From Pezicula radicicola (Eukaryota; Ascomycota; Leotiomycetes; Helotiales; Dermateaceae), in contig PDUO01000044.1 of assembly GCA_003008705.1 (NCBI GenBank), positions 126,004 to 190,003 on the forward strand: DNA of 64,000 nt. Direction: 5' to 3'. This document shows positions 56,089 to 64,000 of the stretch, one piece after another (position 1 is the first letter of the stretch; every line of letters begins with the position of its first letter). The translations under genes and the position numbers were made by a program. The notes below the pieces were generated by a model that had not been told where the DNA came from, made no database searches, and saw only the letters and a program-made list of their open reading frames with translations.

Positions 56089-57881
56089 CTAATTCGCACA
56101 AATAGCCTGCGGATTCCAAAAAACACAATCCGGATCAACCACCCCCTTAATCTGCAAAAGCTTCTCCACCGTCTCCTGTCCATAATAAAGATTCTGAGCA
56201 TCACTCTTACTCAACATAGGATCCAAATAATTAAGATAAGCAGTAAAATCGCCATCGGTTTGAACATCTGTGATAGCTGTGTTTAATCCCTCGATGAAAG
56301 TTGTGATACTTTCTGCGTAGGGTGATGAACCTGAAGATCCATAGTTCTATGTATTATTAGTAATGTTGAACATGCAACGAGATAGAAACGAGAAGAGAAA
56401 AAAAAAATAAACGTACCTGGAAAACCCAAAGTGCATCCCTATCACTATAAGCGGACTCATCCTCCGCAACACTATTAATAACACTCCTAACCCCACCATA
56501 AAGATTAATAATACTAAACCAAGAATCACCCCCTTGATTCCTCCCCGTCGTAGTAACATAATTCCAAAAACTTCTAACCGCTTCTTCGGAGAGCGGGGTT
56601 CCGTTTTTAGTGACGAGAGATTTGGCGTAGAAGGTGTCGTGGGCGTTATATCCTGTTAGGGGTTGAGAGAGTGGTCCTGGTGGTGCACCTCCTTCTATGA
56701 AGAGGAGACTATCTAGCCAGTCTTTGGAGGAGATGTCTGTGTTTGAAGGGGTGGGGAAACCTTGCAGCATGGCTGGTTGAATGGTGGATTGGAAGTAGGA
56801 GAGGTCGCCGAAGTACCAGCCGGTTATTGTTAATGTTGTTCCTGAAGGGAAGACGTTAATTTTGAGTTGCTGTGTAGAGAGATACGGAAGTGAGGGGTTA
56901 TGTACCTTGTGTATAGAGACCAAAAGAAAGATTATCATCAACCAAATCAGAAGTAAGAACCCAATTCTGAAGACTCATAAAAGCACTCGTAGCAATATCA
57001 ACACTATTAAGAGTATCCGGGACGGAAATCAAGAAATTGACGACTTGAGCTGGAGCAGGTTGAGTTTGCAAGTAGAAGGTCGTTGCGATACCAAAGCTGT
57101 CGCCGGCGCCTCTCATCGCGTAATATATATCGGGATATTCTGTTGCGGAGGCATGGATGAAGCTACCGTTTGCAAGGACAACATCCAATCCAACAATGGT
57201 ATCTAGAGCCAAGCCCCAGTGACGCGAGTCATCTGCACATGAGTTAGCGAGCTTCTGAATTGAAGTTGATGTTAAGATTCACTGACGGCCATATCCACCA
57301 TGGAGAAAATGACCTCCAACCCCGACACCTGGACAAGTTCCATGTGGTAGAGCTCTATTTCCTTGGTTATAGATGTCAAGTGCTAGATTTCCCAGTCTAA
57401 CACCACCACCAACAGTTGCAATAAATGTAGCTATGACCTATCAGTAATCAAACGTTTACAGATCAAAGACTTGAAACTTACAAGTATCAAGAACAACAGA
57501 ATTGAAATTCTCCAGATCAACAATCAAACTGCCATCTTGTCCACCAGATGAAAAACTACCATATGAGTGACCTCCAGATTTCGCTTGTACCTTGACACCA
57601 GAAGAAGCAGCGCAAGTTACAGACGCGGAAACGTGATCCGTGGTCTCTGGTAAGGTTATCACGATGGGAGAATATGAGAGCCGGAGGTTAAATGGTTCTT
57701 GATATTGCGTATAATTCGAATCTGCGGCAACAGTAATTGGGACGTTTCCAGCAGTCAAACATTCAACGAGGCTCGCTTGGCGGGTGTTAAGATTCGTTAT
57801 AGGCAAAGACTCGAAAACCGGAAGAGCATAACTGATTCTGCTATGAAGCAGCAGAACGGCCGCTGTCAGAAAGGAGGCCAT
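56089..57881 (-). CDS. Secreted FAD-linked oxidoreductase (berberine-bridge/glucooligosaccharide-oxidase type)
   Basis: Five exons on the minus strand: 57881-57482, 57430-57287, 57232-56906, 56841-56417 and 56346-56089, giving 517 aa. A signal peptide is likely ([19 protein letters not shown]). The FAD-binding domain shows [10 protein letters not shown] with the His (about 104) that bonds the flavin, and [13 protein letters not shown] with the Cys (about 165) of the second bond, so a bicovalent flavin is expected. The C-terminal berberine-bridge segment ends [30 protein letters not shown], which is typical. The third intron acceptor (CTTCAG at 56842) was chosen to give [14 protein letters not shown] in frame. 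Such enzymes oxidise sugars, alcohols or alkaloid-like compounds with O2, giving H2O2. Isolated between gene-poor DNA and a housekeeping gene; substrate unknown. Confidence 0.9.
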
Positions 57882-58735
57882 AATAGAGTGGCCTTAGCTG
57901 GTAAAATTATAGTAAATATCAAATTACGGCTTGTCGTAGGAAACACAAGGCTATAGTGCCTTTAGAAGGATGTGTTGAGAAACGGATGTGAACGAAGGCA
58001 ATAAGGAAATGAGTAACTGTAATTTCTAAAGAAGATGAAGGCATTAATAAAACAATGGCAGGAAATATCCCGTCGTCTAAAATAGGTAGTCAGGTGACTG
58101 CCAAGGCTGAGATCAGCAGCGGCACAGCGTATGGTGCTACCTGGTGTACGGAGCATCCGGAGGATGAATACGAGCCTGTAAGATGACCGTGTCACCTTGT
58201 GATTGTACGCCTCGTAGGTAAGTCTTTTACGTGTGCTTGATATGGCGCGCTAACTCGCTCAGCCTCGCCGCCCGTACTACCACCAACAAATATTATTTAA
58301 AGAGACGCCTAATATTTCACCACGTCATTGACCTCAACAGCGAACTTACGGGGCTTTCTGATAGCATTCTCGTTGGATAGAAATATCGTAACTGCCTCTA
58401 ACATCTTCTTCATCGTGTGTACAGTACTTATGTCCAAGCGGGCGGTGGTGACGATACAATAATATGATCGTTTGTACTTTGATTGTTGTTTCTATTAACT
58501 GCGCGCCTGCTCATTCGTTCCCACAAACTAGTTGCTTTAATTGCTCGATTCAGCGAATTTTCCCTGTTTGAGATCGTATATAGAGCAAAAACTTTTCGTT
58601 GCTATACGGAACTGTAAACCTGGTATTCTGGAGGCGCACCAGGCTAGCGTTGACTGTGGTCCTCGTTGTGGAGGCTCTGTCATGGCCATTGTTTCCGTCA
58701 CTTGGCCGCCTTCACCGATGGTTTTAATTATTCCT
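57882..58735. other. Promoter of the FAD oxidase; 3' flank of the TPR gene
   Basis: 854 bp with two minus-strand neighbours. No gene supported. A TACGGAG-like patch lies near 58146. Confidence 0.45.
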
Positions 58736-60580
58736 CTAAACAAAGCCAAAGGTCGCCCTCCCGTCGATAAAGATTAGGCCGTCATCAACAGCATCCTGCA
58801 CAACCTCCTGCGCCCTGCTCTTCTCCTCTTTAAGAACCTCCGTCCACCTCTCGGCATCACCACCCAAAGCCTTCGCCAGTGCTTCCTTTACGACTGCCTC
58901 AGAAATCTCATTAGTCTCGCCTTCAGCCCTAGCAACCGCACCGGCGCCGCGATAAAACTTCTCTGCGTTCTTCAATAAGGTGGGTCCGTTCTTGGTGGCT
59001 ATGTCATAATTTGACGGCGGTTGTCCGAGTCGATATCGTAATAATTCAGCGTCACCACGTGCAATGTGAATTTTGGAGAGATTTGAGGCGGTAGGCAGTT
59101 TAGAAGCGTTGGTGAGACATTCGAGCGCTGTTGTTATAGATTTCCATCTCACTAGGTTCAAAATGCCGGCCTCATCTGCATTTCGAATCGCTGTGTTATA
59201 GCTTATCAACGCCTCAGCTTTATCAACTAGACCCTTGGAATCATTTGCGACATCGAGGCTTCCAAACGCGTCCTCAAGTGCACCCTGATATGTCCTAAGA
59301 AGTCAATTCTGAATTGAAATTACTCGAAGGTAGGACACTTACTGTATGTCTATTCGACCACTACGAAAGTTAGCCTCTGCAAGGGCAGATATGAAATTTG
59401 CGCGAATAAGGGAAGCTTCCTGTTCTCGTCCTGTGGATTGAACGTAAATGGGCAATTTTTGGTTGAGTAGATTGTTAGTGTATTCTTCTATCCACGCAAG
59501 ACCCTGACCTTCGTCGTCGGTAATGAGGGTGCATAGGATAGTAAGAGGTTCAAGTTGAGCGAGGAGTGTGTCCAAGAGGGTGTCATTGGTCACTGGTTCA
59601 ATTATCGTTGCCCATTGGGTGTCCTGTGGTGGCTGGGAGTCTACCTCTGTACCTCCTGAGATTGAGACACCGCCTTCTTCTGTATCTGACACATCTTGAA
59701 GACCTTGGTCCTGTTCAACAGTCTGCGCGGACTGGGAAAAGAATCAGCTTTCTGCCGACTGAGTTGGTTTGAGCAACGTCAGAGTCACACTTACAGCTTG
59801 CTCTGCCTGTGAAAGGGATTCGGTAAGTTGGTACTCTTGTAGCACTATACAACGTTGAAAGAGCTCAATGCTCTCTTCGAGAAGGGGAATTGGCTCTAGA
59901 GCACTAGATTTGGCATCTGTTGCTGCTTCGACAAGACTGGTGAGGATTTGGGCGGTATTGAAAAGTACGTCGGCATTATCTTGTTTCAGGCTTAGCGCAT
60001 AGCGACTTGATCGCAGAGCTGTCTCTAAGAGAGCCAGCGAAGGTCCTGGTAGATAGGCTGCAAGTTTAGGATGCTGCGTAAGTTCATACTGAACTCGTGC
60101 TCTGTTGAATGTCAATCACCTGATCATCACTTTGACAGTGCATACTCCGTAGATACTCACTTGTTGTATGCAAGATCGAACGAGCCTGGGAATTTTCTAA
60201 GTCCCTCGTCGTACGCATCAATGGCCCTGGTAAAAAACCTTGTAGACTTTTACATGCCCAAATGTCAGGTCGCTAGTCATGTGAACAAGAAGCAAAGCGC
60301 ACCTTCGCAGCATCACCACCTCTCCATTTCTCGCCAGCCTCCTCGAACTCAACACCAGCTACTCCGATGTCAGTAAGAGCGATGATATCTTCCGCTTTCA
60401 ATATGGCTTGCCTTCTAGGTACCCATCTGCTGTTGTCGGAGTCTGCTCGCTTTCAGCACCATGTCAATACATACAGGGTAGCATCGCCTAGCCCGCGCTC
60501 CTCGAATCCAGTCTTACCTGAGGCTGCTTAGACTTCTTATTGTTACTTTTTGCGTCCTTGATAAATTGCTTCTTGCCCAT
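58736..60580 (-). CDS. TPR-repeat protein, Acl4/UPF0661-like
   Basis: Six exons on the minus strand: 60580-60518, 60449-60303, 60246-60161, 60101-59795, 59731-59343 and 59294-58736, giving 516 aa. The N-terminus is basic (MGKKQFIKDAKSNNKKSKQ). TPR-like helices follow: FFTRAIDAYDEGLRKFPGSFDLAYNKARVQYE (exons 3-4) and later ALEDAFGSLDVANDS and AISYNTAIRNADEAG-like pairs. An acidic Ser/Gln linker lies near 200-230. This order fits the fungal UPF0661 TPR family, which includes yeast Acl4, a chaperone of ribosomal protein L4. Intron 2 is best placed at 60247-60302, as this restores AAKSTRFFTRAID. It would act in nucleus or cytosol in ribosome assembly if the family call is right. Confidence 0.75.
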
Positions 60581-62096
60581 GATGGCGGCGGTTGTAAGTG
60601 TCATAGAGTTGCGTTAGATGGATCGTCATGAAAATGGAACCAGGATGAAAACGGAAAGAGAAATTTGGCTGGTGGCTCGCCATGGAGCTAAAGCGGCATA
60701 CCTCAATTGTGACTTTGAGTTGCCAGTCAAGACTTGATCATCGCTTGAAGTACTTAGTAGATCTTGCTTGGCTGACGTGTCGAAGATGACCTCCAAGCAG
60801 CGTCATAAACCAGAAGCGCAAAAAAAAAAAAAATAATGTCGCAGCCAGAAAAGTGTAATTGCTCTGTTTGCGTTTGCTGACGCATGCCGCTTTTACCTTC
60901 CACACACAAAAGCCCAAGAATAATGATAGGAGCATCGCCGCCGTACCTGACCTGGCAGAAAGCATCGAACATTAGGCGCCATGACTTCTGCGAACATCAA
61001 CTTGACTCAGTTTTTTTTTTATTCCAGCGAGTCTCGACTCTTTTCTAGAAGCCGAATGCCTGCAATAGATAGATAGCTCCACTGTAGAAATTTGAAATCG
61101 TTCTATGGTGATCTCGAAGGCAAAATTGTGGAAATTATTTTCGGCTTTCATCAGCCCATCAGACCCTCGGGCGCCCATCGCTGGGAAACACTTCGTAATG
61201 CCACGTGCTGGCTCCCTAACGTCCCCCCAGTTTGGGTGGAGAGTTGTCAAATGTACAGGGGACGATCCGTCGGTTAGCAGCACCTTTTGGCGTCCTTTGG
61301 CTGTGAGTGGCTCTTTCAGCTTTCCATCCCGGTACCTACTTATAGACCTGCCGTAAACTTCTCCGTGCTGATCATCTCTTGATTTCCCACCATGTGAAAT
61401 TGTCATCACCGACGGAGCCACTCTTCTTGAGCCTGATCATCATCGCCGGCAGTCAGTCCTCCTCTGCAATTTCGCAAAGCGTCGACGTCCAGAGGCGCAT
61501 TCATTCGTTGAAGTGAGGAGTCAGGAAGTGAAGAGTGAAGAGTGAAGAGGAGTGGTTGCTCGTCCAACCCTTAGGAACGGAATTTACAAAGCACACACAG
61601 CCATCCTACAGGTGCTGCTACAGCATCGTCAACTCAACGGGGCCCCCACCAAACCCTTTTCGTCCCTTCCTTTAAATCCAGTACAATACAGTAATTGCCA
61701 TCAGCAACTGCCCTTGATCTGATCTCTGCTGACCTCGTGCGGCAAGAAGTCCCGTTATTTTTATTCTTGTACCTCCGTCCCCAGCACCGAGTTAGACCTG
61801 TTCGGGTGTCCTGCCACCCTCTTTTCGTCAGTGCGCTTGCCTCCCAAACGTTCGACCCACCTTCTAGAAGGCGCTCCTGTTTGAGATTGAGTGGGCACCT
61901 CGTGGCAACCAAGGTTCCCATCAAAATCCATCATCCACCTTTCCCCCGAAAGTAGAACATCACCACACCCAAGTCGCTTTCCTCTTGCCCAAGTCCCGGC
62001 CTCAGTTCGAACAACAACTTCTTCTGTACCAGGCCCCCCAGGTAGTACGTACCGCACCACTATCACCGTAACATAAGCTCATCTGAAACCGATATA
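60581..62096. other. Divergent promoter region, TPR gene and unknown 164-aa gene
   Basis: 1.5 kb between divergent starts. Contains a poly-A/T run near 60821-60836 and 61011-61021, a GTGAAGA minisatellite at about 61520-61548 (GAAGTGAAGAGTGAAGAG type), and a pyrimidine-rich stretch from 61790 to 62060 likely to be 5' UTR of the plus-strand gene. ORFs on both strands here lack any signature. Confidence 0.45.
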
Positions 62097-62695
62097 ATGC
62101 CCACTTCTTTGGAATCTAGCAGGCCGATCATGGCTCCTAGTGTACGTCTTCCACATCCCTTCCTTGATTCTTCTCCTTTGCAGACCTCGTACAACTCCAT
62201 ACCCCACGCGCTCTGCTCTTGATTCTTTGTTTCTTCATCCCCAAGACATCCTTCTCTACCTCACTTGACTCGCTGCACACCATGACTCCACCTTCTGACA
62301 AGAGAGTCTCTTCACGGCTATCAATGGCCACCACAAAACGCGATTCCATGCTGACCGACAAGGAAAAACAGCTCTCATCCAAATGCGCCTCTGCCCGCAT
62401 GAGCACTTACTCTACCGCACCAACCGTCAACACGGTCAAGACATCCTTCACCTCCGACTCTGCGGTACAAGAGATTAGAGACATTGACGACCAATTGGAG
62501 AAGTTGGACAACAAGAAGCTATCGAGCCAGCGTTTCCAGATTTCGGAGGAGAAGGTCGAGAATTTGAACAAGTTGGCATTGGGCGCGAAGTTGGAACGAG
62601 CTTTGGGTCGAAGAATGGGAGGGCAGGATGCTGTCATGAGGACCAAGAAGGCAAAGGTTCCGGCAGAAGAGTCGGAGAAGGTTTCTGTTTCGTGA
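62097..62695 (+). CDS. Unknown 164-aa Ser/Thr/Lys-rich protein
   Basis: Two exons, 62097-62141 and 62246-62695, with GTACGT and CCCCAAG ends. The short first exon reads MPTSLESSRPIMAPS. The second is rich in Ser, Thr and Lys, then has a helical, charged part (EIRDIDDQLEKLDNKKLSS and ISEEKVENLNKLALG) that could form a coiled coil, followed by a basic LGRRMGG end. No domain is recognised. The long pyrimidine-rich leader and the codon pattern support a real gene. Without the first exon, translation could start at MTPPSDKRVSS. Function unknown. Confidence 0.6.
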
Positions 62696-63783
62696 AGGAC
62701 TCTACGAACTTGAATCAAACTATGATCGAATGCTATCCTCAGTGACCGGAAGACTCGCAGTGGCTGGAAGATCGTCTAATGGGATTTTTTGGAATGGGTG
62801 GATGTTAATTCCCTGCTGTTGCAGGATTTTACAGAGGCGATATTTCACCTGATAGGCATTTTTCATCCGATGGGCACATTGAAAAGGTTGGGCTCGAGGG
62901 ACTACAACACCGCGACACAATCTGAGGCATGTACACAACATGGCGTTTTATCTTCTCCTCTGTTTTTGATGGGTTGCGATAATCATAACTCCACCAAGCT
63001 TCTGCGATACCATTTCTTTTTTTTTACACCGTCAAACAATAAGGGGCTTGTGGTTTTTGATTTCGAGGTCGATGCAGAGATGGCCATTCTTGTGTTTTTA
63101 GTACTTGGCTATGTTGGAGCTTCTCTGCTCCGGCTTTACGTTAAAGGATACGGCGGGGATGGCATATATACAACACAGTGGCTTTGGGGGGCCTTTAGGC
63201 TACAATTAAACGTATTACAACAGTTTGAATATGGAATTTGTCTGAGAAACGTGGGTACAGGTGCCAACCATGAGTGGTGGAGCGACGTTAAGCAAATCTC
63301 ACTATAACTCTTTAACAGCAATTGGTAACCGACTCTAAATTAGGCTACCACATGGCATGTTCTGCTAGCAAAACAGAAGCGGATCTTGCTTGCTTCCAAG
63401 CTCTAATACAGATAGGTATATGAACTTACATACCTAACTAGATAATCGAAATAAACGGTTCTTACAATACCTACTACTCCTTACGTTGTTTATACATCTT
63501 AGTATCTGTTGAACAACCATTAGACCTATCATAAACATGTCAATTCTACAACTTCAAGTCAGGTGATTTCTACACAGGGTCTCCGATGAGCCTCAAAGCC
63601 TCAGGCGCTAACGCGTCTCGCTAAATCCGGGCCGTGTTGACGTGTGAAGCTGTGCCTGGAGCAAGTGCAATCAACAACATCATCAGCTTCATCAGAATTA
63701 CCATCAATCATCAAGTAGACTTGAGTTACGCAAATAATACCCCACGCCGACCTTCGTCTTACATTTTACAAATCACCACTACC
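62696..63783. other. Spacer: 3' flank of the unknown gene and RPN2 promoter
   Basis: 1.09 kb. A 172-codon ORF at 62789-63307 has no domain signature and an odd composition, and is judged non-coding. The last 150 bp before 63784 hold the RPN2 5' UTR. Confidence 0.45.
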
Positions 63784-63923
63784 ATGCCAGCCTTGACATC
63801 AGCCTCAGGAGTGCTGGGGTTCCTCTCTGATGAGGAACCTGAGCTCAAGGTTTTCGCACTGCAGACCTTGAACGATGACATTGATACGCTGTGGACGGAA
63901 GTCGCAGGCTCAGTCGGTCAGAT
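63784..63923 (+). CDS. RPN2: 26S proteasome regulatory subunit RPN2, first exon (partial)
   Basis: The first exon encodes MPALTSASGVLGFLSDEEPE and then LKVFALQTLNDDIDTLW, matching the N-terminus of Rpn2/PSMD1. It ends CAG AT before GTAAGT at 63924. The rest of this roughly 1,000-residue scaffold subunit of the proteasome base lies beyond the window; the intron's acceptor may lie in the last bases (TCCAG at about 63980) but the frame after it is too short to test. Housekeeping gene, nuclear and cytosolic. Confidence 0.85.
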
Positions 63924-64000
63924 GTAAGTGCCCGAAGCTTCATAATGCAACATGGCTTCTGTTTGGGTGTTTTTGAGCTCCAGCTGATTTTGCGCCCTAC

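Noticed and set aside
62789..63307. 172-codon ORF after the unknown 164-aa gene
   Set aside because: No domain signature; better explained as 3' UTR and spacer.
1..64000. CRISPR array, bacterial operons, ribosome binding sites
   Set aside because: The DNA is fungal nuclear; no regular repeat-spacer array and no prokaryotic gene layout.

Overview
The window is a piece of a filamentous ascomycete nuclear genome. Most genes are broken by short introns (about 46-115 bp) with GTAWGT-like donors, CTAAC/CTGAC-like branch points and YAG acceptors, and typical Pezizomycotina families are present: Zn2Cys6 regulators, a TRI12-type transporter, a HET-domain relic, a tannase-like esterase and a berberine-bridge-type oxidase. 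Base composition and gene content would suit Leotiomycetes (Helotiales), but this is inference without a database search. I resolved 22 protein genes, most to exon level, plus pseudogenes, mobile-element copies and several AT-rich gene-poor stretches.

Layout. 1-300: 3' end of a G3BP/Nxt3-type RNA-binding gene. 2.9-22.3 kb: metabolic block with a TRI12-family exporter, two Zn2Cys6 regulators, an NAD-dependent epimerase-like protein, a Dabb-domain protein, fumarylacetoacetase, a zinc alcohol dehydrogenase, a CYP504-like P450, an O-methyltransferase pseudogene and a short-chain dehydrogenase. 22.3-28.2 kb: AT-rich and repeat-rich ground with a wax-synthase-type acyltransferase and a HET pseudogene cut by a 573-bp MITE-like element. 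28.4-38.3 kb: DUF423/TMEM256 membrane protein, IKS1-type kinase, sugar transporter, Myb-like protein. 38.3-42.4 kb: gene-poor, with two unidentified acidic ORFs. 42.4-51.7 kb: COX10, an F-box-like protein, a tannase/feruloyl esterase and an amidase. 51.7-56.1 kb: gene-poor. 56.1-64 kb: a bicovalent-FAD oxidase, an Acl4-like TPR protein, an unknown 164-aa protein and the first exon of RPN2.

The most coherent system is at 12.8-19.6 kb. A CYP504-like P450 (a family that hydroxylates phenylacetates toward homogentisate) and fumarylacetoacetase (last step of homogentisate breakdown) sit with an alcohol dehydrogenase that shares a divergent promoter with the P450, next to a Dabb protein and a Zn2Cys6 regulator. 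CGGAATG motifs recur in the promoters of these genes: three tandem copies between ADH and P450, a CGGAATGCGGAA upstream of the Dabb gene, and a copy near the fumarylacetoacetase start. This suggests a co-regulated aromatic-acid catabolic cluster. Homogentisate dioxygenase and maleylacetoacetate isomerase are not in the window.

Mobile DNA: a short element family has two copies in opposite orientation (32.3 and 39.7 kb), each flanked by its own perfect 8-bp duplication. The element at 27.6 kb has about 35-bp terminal inverted repeats and a TAA duplication, as in PIF/Harbinger-type MITEs. I found no tRNA, rRNA or CRISPR.
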